This document shows, one piece after another, positions 24,745 to 35,799 of a DNA stretch of 64,000 nt. Each line of letters begins with the position of its first letter. Positions within the stretch are counted from its first letter, which is position 1. The stretch comes from Anisus vortex (taxonomy: Eukaryota; Mollusca; Gastropoda; Planorbidae). The stretch spans positions 20,057,409 through 20,121,408 of the forward strand of contig OX421497.1 in NCBI GenBank assembly GCA_949126835.1, given 5' to 3'. The notes under the pieces are model-generated. The model was given only the letters and a program-made list of their open reading frames with translations. It had not been told where the DNA came from and ran no database searches. The translations under genes and the position numbers were made by a program.

Positions 24745-24925
24745 TCTTCCCGAGTGGCATTCGGGCTTGGAATGGATTACCTGAACAAACCAAGGAAACC
24801 AGTAACTCAACATAATTTAAAACATTAATAAAGATGCAAGACTAGACTCGGACCACGGATGAGCGTAGGACGCAATTATCTTCTTTATAGAAGGAGCGTC
24901 TGTAATATATAAGATAAGATATATA
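24745..24925 (+). mobile_element. LINE 3'-end fragment
   Basis: The + strand reads FPSGIRAWNGLPEQTKETSN then a stop, followed by an untranslated tail ending TTCTTTATAGAAGGAGCGTC and a TA-rich tract. The same C-terminus and tail occur at 39236-39412 on the minus strand. It is a truncated copy of a non-LTR retrotransposon with a W-N-G-L-P C-terminus. Confidence 0.75.
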
Positions 24926-25545
24926 TATATATAATTATAGCACACGATAAAATAGAAGCTATTATTATTTTGTATTGATAAACATGTATGGACTGTTAAT
25001 TTTGAAATACAAAACCAGGTAAAAAAGCATAAATGAAAAGGATGACTAGGTCGGTGTAGTCAAAACAATATGTCGGACTAAATAATTCCACAAAGAGGGG
25101 AAAACAACGTTATATTTATATTGTTTTGGCCAGACTGTCTCACTTCGCAGCTCTTGCTAAAGTTTACATCGCGTTGCCGATCTTTTCTGTTAATGTGGAA
25201 CTTTTCGTTCTCGATACAGGGAACGGTGCTGTCACAACTGCGATATTCTCTGTCACAAGAAAACCTTCGAGCTTACAGTGTCACTTTCTTCAACAATTAA
25301 ATAAATGATATCTTTAAAAACATTATTTGCTGGTTTGTTGAAAACTATATCAGGTCTAAGCTTACTTCTTATTTTAGCATCGTTTGCCTAAAGGCCGAAA
25401 GGGAATCTGTTGATTAAAATGTACGGACGTGAACGCTTTGATATAGATAAACATTTTATTATGAATAATGATTGGTTGATGACGATTGAGAATTATTTGA
25501 AAAATGCCTTTGTTTTGTTTGGACTAGGATTATACTTATGAAGTT
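24926..25545. other. Unassigned sequence
   Basis: TA microsatellite at about 24928-24945. No gene recognised. Confidence 0.5.
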
Positions 25546-25612
25546 CTGTTGAACGCTGCTTCGCCGGCCCTAGGGATGAATTTGGTCTGATGGGATACTT
25601 TACTTTTCTTTT
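25546..25612 (+). mobile_element. SINE 3'-end fragment
   Basis: GAACGCTGCTTCGCCGGCCC...TTTGGTCTGATGGG...ACTTTACTTTT matches the 3' end of the SINE at 10334. Confidence 0.8.
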
Positions 25613-26059
25613 TTGTATGGAGCTCTGATGCTGCATTAGCCGCGGAATTTACGTTTACTTGCCGTGGAAAGAAGTGGACCCTATTTATAATGAATTAATG
25701 GGCATAATATTTGCATTGAGCCTAAGCAAATAGTTCTTTAAAATACAAACAGTCGCGATATTCGAGGGTCAAGAAATTGTCTGGTTTTTCCCTCAAACAG
25801 AGGGCAACCTAAGGCACGCGTGTCATACTTGGCATGCAGAACGATTTTTCAGTGGCACGCGAGAGAACTCCAAGAAGATATTTTAATGCCTGTCAAAACA
25901 ACGTATGTCAGCTTAATTTTTGGTCCTGCGTGGCGAACTACATGGGAATTGCACTGGACTGTTGACTCGTTGACTGTTTTAGTTTAGGAATGTTTGTGTG
26001 CAAAAATCTCATCATTGGACTTGCGATTTGTTAAGAGGGCAATTGGCTTTTTTTTCTTT

Positions 26060-26336
26060 CATTTTAAGCATCCGAAAAATGGGCATCGAAATGTGACGAT
26101 TTGCGGAAGATCTGAAAGGAATAGCTACTTTTGAAAGCCATCTGTTCTAAACTGCAAGGCATTCGCTCTACTTTCAGCTTTTGGTTAATTTACACCAGTG
26201 AGCATATTTTATCGCACATGAAAGCTGTTTTAAGCATACCAAGAGTTCACTTAAACTTGACCACTCAGAAGTACCTAAATGTGTACCTGACATTGAACAA
26301 TTAGCGAAGAGCATTCAAGGAAAAGGTCCTCATTAA
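26060..26336 (+). pseudogene. hAT transposase C-terminal relic
   Basis: The + strand carries residues typical of the hAT C-terminal dimerisation region in two frames: CEHIFSHMKAVLSIPRV (resembling the C-E-Q-L-F-S-x-M-K motif) around 26200, then CVPDIEQLAKSIQGKGPH followed by TAA at 26334-26336, at the position where hAT proteins end with PDI-x-K-L-like sequence. Frame breaks make it dead. The family resemblance is from memory of hAT proteins; no search was run. Confidence 0.7.
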
Positions 26337-26764
26337 TTGATACATGCTAATTACATTCGAAGAGTTTGTATGCTCATCTGTCTAAATTAGGCATAAATAT
26401 AATTATTTCTAAAACAAATTTGTTTGTTTTATTATTATAATAAATATAACAGGCTTACATTATGTAACTATTGTAATTGCTAATGTTTAAAAAAAAGAAA
26501 CTCCTTAAATTGACTTTTATGATGCAGAAAATAACTCCGCCATAGCCGGTCCCATGCCCGGGTGAGAAAGGAGGAGGGTTAGGGTTAGCAACCCCTTCCC
26601 GTCAAACCACTAACCACTACAAACACACTAACAAGGATTTCAACAAACAACTCGGTACTGGGTGAGGATGGACCTCCAGTCGGAGGTACGATGATGTCGG
26701 GCAGTGAAAGCCAGCTACTGGAAGCTGTCAGGCAGACGGCCATCATCTCAACCAGGACCACACT

Positions 26765-27480
26765 TACCATCGGAACATGGAATGTTCGAACGATGTTTGA
26801 AGCCGACAAAGCAGCACAAGTGGCAGTCGAGATGAGGAACTATTAGATCAGCATCCTCGGCATCAGTGAAGCCAGATGGACAGATTCCGACCAGAAGAGG
26901 CTCTCTACAGGAGAGCAACTCCTATACTCGGGTCACGAGTAGGAAAATTGACCCCACACCCAGGGAGTGGCCTTCATGCTCTCAAAGGCGGCCCAAGGAG
27001 CACTCATTGGTTGTGAGGCACATGGTCCAAGAATCATCACTGCATCTTTGAGAACAAAGAAAAAGAAGTTTAACTTTAACCTCGTTCAATGATATGCTCC
27101 TACGAATGACAGTGAGGATTCTATGAAGGATGAATTTTACGGTAGGTTGCAGAGCATCATTCAGAGGTTTCCTGGCAGAGACATAACCATGTTGATTGGA
27201 GACCTTAATGCTAAAATAGGAGACAACAACACTGGTTACGAATAGATTATGGGTCGAGAGGGGTTGGGAGAGATAAGTGACAATGGAGAGAGGTTTGCAG
27301 ATCTGTGTACTGCAAACAGCATCTTCCCCCATACAAAGATACACAAAGTCACCTGGCTCTCACCAGACCTCCACACCGGGAACCAGATAGACCATATATG
27401 CATCTCCAAGAAGTTCAGGAGGTCCCTGCAAGATGTACGTAATAGGAGAGGAGCGGATGTGGCTTCTTGTCGCACGTGTC
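26765..27480 (+). pseudogene. RTE-like apurinic endonuclease domain
   Basis: Motifs of the APE-type endonuclease that nicks the target for reverse transcription, in order: IGTWNVRTMF (about 26770), LGISEARW (about 26853; catalytic Glu), YAPTNDSED (about 27096), IGDLNAKIGD (about 27196; Asp/Asn), TWLSPD and NQIDHICIS (about 27350-27403; terminal D-H). Stops occur after MRNY (26846 region), after the SGHE stretch near 26940 and at 27243, with at least two frameshifts. Confidence 0.88.
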
Positions 27481-28376
27481 AAACTTAAATTTAGAAGAAA
27501 TTGGACAGGCGAATTAAACCAGCGAAAGAAGTTCAACACATTATATCTCAGAGACCCAACCAAACGCGAGGAATTCAAGCTGACACTTGCAAACAAATTC
27601 CAAGTCCTGCATGAAATGATGGATAAAGAAGAAACATCAATAGACAAGGAATGGAGGACAGTGGAAACAAAAATAAAGACAGTCCGCCAGGAATTCTTAG
27701 GCCCACAGAAACGTAATCACAAGGAATGGATCTCAACGGTCTCCCTGAAGAAAATAGAACAGAGAAGAGAAATGAAGGCAGTACTAAACAACAGCCGGAA
27801 ACGTGCAGAGAAGGCCAAGGCACAGGAACAATACACACACACGCAAACAAGAGTGTAAAGAAGAGCATCAAAGCTGACAAAAAGAACTATGCAGATGCTC
27901 TAGCTGAGGAAGCAGCCAGAAATGGAAATATGAAAGACTTCTATACCATCACCAAGAAGTTATTTGGGAAGTTTAGTAAACCTGGAAGACCGGTGAAAGA
28001 TAAAGAAGGAAAGCAGATAATCGATGACGAAGGACAAAAGAGAAGATGGGTGGAATACTTTGAAGAGCTACTCAACAGGCCAGCCCCACCAGACCCACCT
28101 GATATCCAACCAGCAGACATAGACCTGCCGATAGACTGCAATGCACCTACAAAGGAAAAAATACGCCAAGCCATCAAGAAGCTTAAAAGCGGCAAAGCAC
28201 CTGGACCAGATGATATCCCTGCGGAGGAACTGAAAACGGACGTGGAGACTACAGTAGAGCTCTTACACCCCCTCTTCCAAAAGATCTGGGAAGAGGAGCA
28301 AGTCCCAACAGAGTGGAAAGGGGGACTACTCATTAAACTCCCTAAGATAGGAAACTTGAGCTCCTGCTCTAACTAA
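27481..28376 (+). pseudogene. RTE-like LINE linker and RT N-terminus
   Basis: Basic linker (FRRNWTGELNQRKKFN...) in one frame up to about 27740, then a second frame from about 27860 to 28376 with KKLKSGKAPGPDDIPAE (RT motif 0-like) and WKGGLLIKLPKIGN. Ends at TAA 28374-28376, immediately before the RGITLL motif, which continues in the same direction after the stop. Confidence 0.85.
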
Positions 28377-29665
28377 AGAGGAATTACCCTACTATCAATC
28401 CCAGGAAAGGTGTTCAACAGGATTCTGCTTGGCATAATGCAGGATGCTGTTGATACGAAGCTGCAAGATCAACGAGCTGGTTTCCGCAAGGATAGATCCT
28501 GCACTGACCAAATAGCTACACTGCGCATCATCCTGTAGCAGTCGCTCGAGTGGAATTACCCCTATATGTCAACTTTATTGACTATGAAAAGGCTTTTGAC
28601 AGCGTAGACAGGGAATCACTTTGGAGGCTGCTAAGACACTATGGGGTCCCTACAAAAATTACCTCTATAATTAAGAATTCTTATGAAGGATTGAAATGCA
28701 GAGTGATCCATAGAGGCCACCCAACACAGGCATTCCGAGTACGGACAGGAGTGAGACAAGGTTGTTTACTGGCGCCATTTCTGTTTCTGCTAGCGATAGA
28801 CTGGGTAATGAGGACATCCACATCAGATGAGCGTAATGGCATCCCGTGGACGCTATGGTCACAACTAGACGATCTAGATTTTGTGGATGACCTGGCATTA
28901 CTCGTACATACTCAGCAACAGATGCAGGAAAAGACCAACATCGTGACAGAAAACTCCACTCGCCTTGGCCTCAACATCCACAAAGGGAAGACCAAGTTCC
29001 TTAAGGTCAACGCAGAAAACACATCGCCTATCACTCTCAATTATTGTGAAGCGCTAGAAGAAATTGGAGAATTCACCTATCTAGGCAGCATCGTCAATAA
29101 GAAGGGTGGAAATGACGCCGATGAAAGGGCAAGAATTGGCAAGGCCAGGACAGCCTTCCTCCAACTTAAGAATATCTGGAGCTCAAGAGAAATATCCCTG
29201 AAAACAAAGATCAAGATCTTCAACTCAAATGTGAAGTCTGTCTTACTCTATGGTGCTGAAACGTGGAGGACCACAGCTACCAACACCAAGAAGATCCAGA
29301 CTTTCATAAACTCATGTCTCAGGAGAATATTTTGCATATACGCTGGCCGGACATGATCAGTAACGATGAGCTCTGGAGTCGCACAGGTCAACAGGCAGCC
29401 GATCTGGAGATCATGCAAAAAAGATGGAGAGGGTTGGGGCACACACTCCGAAAACCAGCTTCCAACATTACCAGACAGTCTCTATCGTGAAACACCCAAG
29501 GGAAGAGGAAGAGGGGCCGACCTCGTAACAGCTGGCGACGTGACCTGGATGCCGACGTCAAGAGATCAGGTCATTCTTGGGGACAATTGGAAAGACTCGC
29601 TCGGGACCGGGATGGCTGGAGAGCCCTTGTTGGTGGCCTATGCCCCGAGAGGGGTAGTAGGCGTA
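28377..29665 (+). pseudogene. RTE-like reverse transcriptase core and C-terminus
   Basis: After a stop at about 28537 the frame is open from 28550 to 29356. Visible RT motifs: VNFIDYEKAFDSVDRESLW (motif A), GVRQGCLLAPFLF (motif B) and FVDDLALL at 28880-28891 (motif C; the usual first residue Y/A is V). Then LGLNIHKGKTK, YLGSIV, VLLYGAETWR, and in another frame RWRGLGHTLRK, the conserved C-terminal G-H-x-L-R. Two catalytic Asp residues remain, but the reading frame breaks near 29340. Confidence 0.9.
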
Positions 29666-30569
29666 AGTAAGTAAGTAAGATGCAGAATTATATAGGCTAC
29701 AACGTAAATAAATTGTATACATCTTATTACACAATGAAAAAAGAGCCTAATGCTTAATTTGTATTAAGAAATAATAATTTAAAAGTAACACTTGTTTTAA
29801 TTTTTTTTTAATAACTCGTTTAGGCATCACTAGCATTAAATTTTGAGAATTTCATTAATGATAATAATATTTCTAAAGCGCTGCCAACAAACATTATGTA
29901 AGCTTAGAGCTCTTTTACGTACAACTAAAAATACGGATTAAAGGGAGATAATTAAGCAGTTTCTTTTGCGTTAATTTTTTTTTCTTCTTTTAAAAAAATT
30001 AATGGCTTACAATTTATAACTTTAAAATGATCAAACTATAAAAGATAGTGCAAAAATATATAATAAATATTATATGACTAAAGAATGTATTTGAACGGTT
30101 CTAAACATTACATTAACTACCCAGTTTGTATGATCACTACGTATCTATTCCACTAAACTGTAATATTCTCATTCTTCTGCGTACACGCCAGTAATTAGTA
30201 ATAGTATATAAGCTGAAATCTCTGTTATGCAGAGACCAAAATATAAAGAATATTTATCTATAACTAGAATAATATCTCTACAACAAAATTCAAAACCATT
30301 AATGTGAAAGTTGATAAATAAAATTGAGGATTAGCGATGAATGGATTTGTAAAACAATGCTAACAATAAACATGTTTATTTGTTATTAAATTTCAAACTC
30401 TTTAATAATTTCCTCTATAACGCTCCTTTTCTATTGGTCTTGGTCTTGCTACGGCACTAAAAAAAATGACTCTCACGCTGTTGGCACGCTGAATTATTTA
30501 GAAATCCTAGTTTGGCACACTATAAGCAAAAGGTTGCGGAGACCCCTGCCCTATAAGACATTTATTCTA

Positions 30570-30571
<2 letters not shown>

Positions 30572-30604
<33 letters not shown>

Positions 30605-32044
30605 TCCCATGATCGTTGTGATCGTTGGGGGGGGGGGGGGGGGAGCGAATGGACACTTCGGCAGTCAACTTTCTCCACTTTTGCCTATCCTGAGCGGTCA
30701 ATAGTTGAGTCAACTGCAACCCTGCCCAATACGTTACATTGTCTAACCAGCATCTCTGCTGACGGCCTCTCCTACGCCCACCTTCCACCGTACCCTGGAG
30801 GATTTTTTTTGACAGGCTATTGTGCCGCAGCACATGGCCGAACCATGTCAGTTTGCGCCGTTTGATCGTTGCCATAATGTTTTCTTGAGGGCCTGCAATT
30901 GAGGATATTCTGGCACACACATGCGCATTAGTCCTGTGTTCTACGTAGGAGATTCGAAGTAATTTTCTCATGCATTTATTTTCTAAAGCCTGCAACTTAT
31001 TTTCAGTTGCTGATAGTAGCGTTCATGTCTCAGATCCATACAGAACAATAGTTCTGACAAGGGCTCTGTAAATTCGCAGCTTTGTTGGTAGACTAAAGCT
31101 TTTACTGGTCCAGATTCTGTTTAGGCGAGCCATTGCCGCCATCGCAGTCCCAATCATTGCTCGAATTTCTGACTCACAGCGTCCGTTTGCGGATATGATT
31201 GCTCCTAGATATTTTGAAATTATTTACTTCTTCAGTTGTTGTTGGTTCAATATGATGTTTGCACTTCTGGCATCTGTGTGTTGATCATTATATTACTATT
31301 TTCTGAACTTATTTCTATTTCGTATGCAAGCTTGTCTGTGAGCTCTTGTAGTTCTTTGTTGCTCCCGGCCAACATGGAGATTGATGGATGGTAATCATCG
31401 AGTGTATCTTGCATGATTATTTCTAGGAAGATATTAAATAGAACTGGCGATAGGATACAGCCTTGTCGGACTCCAATCGACATCTATAAGAAGTCCCCCA
31501 TACAACCATTTAGTTGAACTGCACTGCTTGCTTGATTGTAGAGTGCTTCTATTGCCTGTATCAGTCCTTCTTCAATGTTGTAGCTTCTCATCCCCTGCCA
31601 TAATCCATAGAGCCATACACGATCAAATGCTTTCTTGAAATCGATGAAATTATGATGGAGTTCGCGTTGATGCCGTGTGTTTTTCTATGAGCAAGCGACA
31701 GCTAAATATCTGCTAAATTGTGCTTCTGCCTGGTCTGAAACCTGCCTGTTCTTCTGCCAATACTTCTTCTTCAGCCATAGGTTTAAATCTGTTGAGGATA
31801 ACTTTTAGCATTACCTTACTAGGATGGCTGATGAGACTGATTATTCTGTAGTTCTGGCATTGTTTTATGTTGCCTTTCTTGGGCAATGGTATTATGAGTG
31901 ACTGCGTCCATTCCCATGGCCATTTTTATTTGTCCATATCTCTTGGCAGATTGTTATAAGTGTTTTTGTTACTGCAACCTCGATCGAAAGCACTGGTAAT
32001 TCGTCCGGCTCTCTTTCTTGTTCGTTCTGTAGTATGCTGGTATA
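30572..32044 (-). mobile_element. Truncated LINE (family A), 1.47 kb
   Basis: Flanked by a perfect 12-bp target duplication ATTTATTCTATT (30560-30571 and 32045-32056). The minus-strand 3' end is a (GAT)n tail (30572-30604). Coding on the minus strand: RT motif B (MSIGVRQGCILSPVLFNIFL, about 31483-31424) and the C-terminal region KRRKLTWFGHVLRHNSLSKK...GGRRRGRQQRCW (30995-30650). About 48 bp, including the catalytic F-A-D-D box present in the sister copy at 61031-61042, are missing at 31373/31374. 5'-truncated. A G-run of about 15 sits near 30628. Confidence 0.9.
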
Positions 32045-32137
32045 ATTTATTCTATTAGTAGTGATTTATAGCTAATTGGATAATAAACCAATATTACTGC
32101 TTATATTTTCAATGCAAGGACTGAGTCAACAACTTCT

Positions 32138-32491
32138 TGATTTAACAGATGATATAATGTTGAATAAAACCTTTAGCAGATTTAACAGATGATATAATGT
32201 TGAATAAAACCTTTAGCAGATTTAACAGATGATATAATGTTGAATAAAACCTTTAGCAGATTTAACAGATGATATAATGTTGAATAAAACCTTTAGCAGA
32301 TTTAACAGATGATATAATGTTGAATAAAACCTTTAGCAGATTTAACAGATGATATAATGTTGAATAAAACCTTTAGCAGATTTAACAGATGATATAATGT
32401 TGAATAAAACCTTTAGCAGATTTAACAGATGATATAATGTTGAATAAAACCTTTAGCAGATTTAACAGATGATATAATGTTAAATAAAACC
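32138..32491. repeat. 40-bp minisatellite
   Basis: About 8.8 copies of a 40-bp unit (TTTAACAGATGATATAATGT then TGAATAAAACCTTTAGCAGA) that are identical except the last, which has TTAAAT and CCTATG. A recent expansion or a possible assembly-collapsed array. Confidence 0.97.
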
Positions 32492-32524
32492 TATGATCAG
32501 GTTGGTCCGAAGGGTACTTTACTA
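32488..32524 (+). mobile_element. SINE 3'-end fragment
   Basis: CTATGATCAGGTTGGTCCGA then AGGGTACTTTACT matches the SINE 3' end at 39145-39180. It abuts the last minisatellite unit, and a unit fragment resumes after it (ATAATGTTAAATAAAACCTT). Confidence 0.7.
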
Positions 32525-32544
32525 TAATGTTAAATAAAACCTTG

Positions 32545-34360
32545 ACAAAATACTTCTTGAAAATAAAATAATAAGTCAATACTTTCTCGCATTTTACAGT
32601 GTAATTTTTATTTTTTTCAATGATCACAATATATCTAAAAAAGGCCTAAAAAAGAAATGTTTAGTTTCTATAAAAGCTTCCACCTTTACTCTAAGAAAAA
32701 AAAACGTATCCTGCCTTGCTTTTATATGGCCACTGGCACACCATTTTGTTTTTTATTCTTTCCTCAAAGTCTATGACGCATTTTATTCTTTTTCAATTTT
32801 CTTAAACTAAATTTTCTCATTAAAATATGGCTCTCCCCTGTCACATAAGTGTATAATGCGGACTAAAAATAAACTATATAGGCCTACAATAAAGTTGCAA
32901 TCTATAAAAAAAATATTTTAAGGGAAAAATAATTATTGGATGGCAATTATGGTAAGCGAAATGTGTTGGCCTACTTTTTTTTTTTTTTACAAAAGATAAA
33001 GGCCTAATTTAATTTTTTTCGCTATTGTTCAAACCAGGCAGTATGATTGTGTCTTCGTTGGAAATATTTCCCTATTATCTCCCCCTTCAGTTGACGCTAC
33101 CGAACGGTGAACGTTAAAAAAAAATAATCAATCGAGTGAATTGTGAATGCTGTCAAATAAATTCTCCAGCTACTCGCGAGATGTATGTAAATAGATGATG
33201 GTTTAAGCTCAATATTAAATATCCGACCAGCTGACTGGCCTTCTGATTAGCACACCGGACTGTCAATATGATGACCCTTGGTTCCATTCCTGACAACGTC
33301 ACAATCCTTACCACCCTGCAGGGGTTTTGGGCCAAGGACGTAGGCTTAATAATCTTCAATCAAGAAGGAAAGTGTAGACTTATTAGTGGAGACAATATCA
33401 TTTTCTTGTATAGCCATTTAAATCATATTGAAATACTATCCAATTTGTTTTGTCAGAAAATGTGTGACATATTATATTGTTGTGGTATGGGTACATGTTA
33501 CAAAGGACGTTGTTAAAATAGAATTACCACAATTCACTGAGACCATGATATTAAATTTACCTTTCGGGTTACAACGACTCCTTCAGAAGAGATTTGTATG
33601 CACACTTAATTTAAAGAGTACTACATGTCTCTATTTACCTCCCTTACCCTCTTTTACTCTTTGCATTGTAAAGTAAAGAAAGTTTGCATCATCAGATTAG
33701 TTCTATGTAAACACTTTCAAATCGGGAATATCCAGAGCATGGGTTAAAAACAACAACAGTAAACTCTATTCTCTATCATGGAACTCATCTACATTTACTG
33801 CATCTGTTACTAATATATCTATTTTTGTTTTGCTGTAACTATGTCACATTATTTAGAATGTGTTGGTCTTTTTGTTGCGTCTGTCATTTTACCACTCTCT
33901 CTCTCTAAGCTCGTTAAAATGATCCAAATGGACAGTGCAATAACTTGATAAACCTTCTATTAAACAAACCGAACAAAATAATCAACGTTTCAGATTAATT
34001 GGATAATTAAGCACATTTAGCAGTTCACATGAAATAAATATAAGATGTTTATTTTTCTGGTATATTCATGTACATTAGTCTAGTAAAAGACGTTAAGCTT
34101 TGCTTTATAAAAAGCGTTTTTTTTTACTATTATGCTTACTAAAAAAAATCAGAGAAATGTTTAAATTTTATAGGGCCTATATTGACTATATATTTGTTAA
34201 AAAAATATTTTATTATGTTTTATCTTTTGCTGTTGTTTTTTTCCGCAAAATTTGGAGTTATTCTAACGGTGCTATATCTTGTGATGTAATCTAATAACCT
34301 TTTTGTAGACTAATGTAGCCTAAAGAATTTTAGTCCTGTTGTATTAGAAAAATTAGTTCT
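32545..34360. other. Mostly unassigned; possible SINE head at 33225-33300
   Basis: AT-rich. Around 33236-33295, TGGCCTTCTGATTAGCACAC and GACCCTTGGTTCCATTCCTG resemble tRNA A- and B-box regions of a second SINE type, at low confidence. Chance ORFs only. Confidence 0.35.
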
Positions 34361-34365
34361 ATGTA

Positions 34366-34440
34366 TGTTTTTATCGCTTGGTTTTAAATGCGCTCTGAGC
34401 TATACAAATACATTTATTATTATTATCCAACATATGTAAA
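34366..34440 (+). repeat. Retroposon tail with GCGCT...ACAAAT(A)CATTTATTATTATT
   Basis: AATGCGCTCTGAGCTATACA then AATACATTTATTATTATTAT resembles the widespread 3' tail (GCGCTATA-Y-AAAT plus TTA repeats) of LINE/SINE families. A minus-strand version is at 35062-35096 (ATTTGTATAGCGCTGCC). Confidence 0.5.
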
Positions 34441-35106
34441 GCATAAGCTAATAATAAAACTGCAAATCACACTTCTTTGTTATTATTTTCCTTAGATCTT
34501 ACAAAGCCAATACTTCAAGAGTGTTGAAAGGATTTATACATCAATTAATAGAATACCTTGTAGTGGAGATGGTTTACTTGTCAACTGCTATAAACTATAA
34601 AACTATATATTGTGTTCTATAAACACAAGGATCCTTTCCAGAAAATACATTTCTGATAATTACTCTAAAGATAAAAACTCTATAACCTATAATGGGCTGT
34701 CCACATTATATGTTCAACAAAGTCCTAAAAGTGTGAATGTTGCAAGTCTAGTTGCTGCCTTACCTCTGAATATAAATGTTACCTTTCTGTGGGCTGAAAA
34801 TGTGACATACATGGATATATCAAACAACGGATTTTATTAATTTATTGGTGATATTCAAGGTTTGAATGCTCTGAAAACTTTACAAATGTCAGGCAACACT
34901 CTTTTTTTCTTTCTTATTTTGAGGGATTTTTTTTTTTTACCTAGAAACTTTATATGTTTCAAAATGTGGATTCAACAGAGATTTTATGTTGAGACACAGC
35001 AGAAGGCTATTACAAAATCTGAACTACGTAAAGGCTTTTAGCATAGGAACCTTTTCTTACAATAATAATAATATTATTATATTTGTATAGCGCTGCCAAA
35101 AAAACA

Positions 35107-35307
35107 AATAGAATACCTTGTAGTGGAGATGGTTTACTTGTCAACTGCTATAAACTATAAAACTATATATTGTGTTCTATAAACACATTTCTGATAATTA
35201 CTCTAAAGATAAAAACTCTATAACCTATAATGGGCTGTCCACATTATATGTTCCACGAAGTCCTAAAAGTGTGAATGTTGCAAGTCTAGTTGCTGCCTTA
35301 CCTCTGA
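35107..35307 (+). repeat. Duplicated LRR block
   Basis: Near-identical to 34547-34769 but lacking 22 bp (AGGATCCTTTCCAGAAAATA region). The duplication ends inside CCTCTGA, where it joins a fragment shared with 35900-35997. Confidence 0.92.
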
Positions 35308-35404
35308 GTCGGGAGAACGAAGTGTTCTTTGCGGAATGTAAAGTTTAAATAGTTCCTTGAAATAGGACGGCATCTCGTAGTTATAAAGGCACTGATGGCA
35401 AAGT
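35308..35404 (-). mobile_element. LINE fragment, duplicate of 35900-35997
   Basis: About 97 bp, almost identical to 35900-35997 (both contain AGAACGAAGTGTTCTTTGCG and TAGGACGGCATCTCGTAGTT). The coding sense is minus; see the entry at 35800. Confidence 0.88.
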
Positions 35405-35799
35405 AGTGCCACTTCATATTCAATTCTGGCTTTCACAGGGAGCTAATGGAGCCGACGCGGGAGAACTGTCACACAATCGAAAACTAACTCAGTTATATCT
35501 GTCGGGAAATAAGTGTAATAACATTCCATTTGATTTGAAATTCGCAGACGATCTGAGATTATTCGATCTTAGTTTTAAATGCCATTACCAATATATGACC
35601 TGATGAAGCCAAATCATTTGATAATCTAGCAGTCGGAAACAGAGAGATAATCTCAGCGGGAACATTATATTTTGTGGATGTTATGGTCTTCAATTTCTAC
35701 ATTGGCTAAAGTCAACTTTAGTTATACTCGACTATGAAGGAAATTATACCTGCATCAACAAGGAAGGGAAAATGAGCCAGCACAACCATTTATTCAGAT

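Larger units (their letters stand above)
26530..29678 (+). mobile_element. RTE-like LINE, near full length, nested in the hAT copy
   Basis: 3149 bp, flanked by a perfect 9-bp target duplication GATGCAGAA (26521-26529 and 29679-29687). The 3' end is a short (GTAA)n tail (about 29663-29678), as in RTE-clade LINEs that end in microsatellites rather than poly(A). One coding region of endonuclease plus reverse transcriptase fits the RTE/BovB plan (about 3.2 kb). Several stops and frameshifts make it non-autonomous. Confidence 0.92.
25798..30548 (+). mobile_element. hAT-like DNA transposon copy 2, hosting a nested LINE
   Basis: Opposite orientation to copy 1. The left end CAGAGGGCAACCTAAGG lacks 3 bp relative to the other copy's CAGGAGTCGGCAACCTAAGG; the right end AAAAGGTTGCGGAGACCCCTG side is the complement of CAGGGGTC. 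Target duplication CCCTCAAA (25790-25797) and CCCTATAA (30549-30556), 6 of 8. Without the inserted LINE (26530-29678) and its duplicated target the element is about 1.6 kb, close to copy 1. The end divergence shows it is old. Confidence 0.85.

Noticed and set aside
26572..26590. GGGTTAGGGTTAGC, resembling telomere repeats
   Set aside because: Only two TTAGGG units, lying in the 5' region of the RTE-like element; no array.
26982..27880. Several minus-strand ORFs of 80-120 codons
   Set aside because: Antisense shadows of the RTE-like endonuclease and linker coding region.
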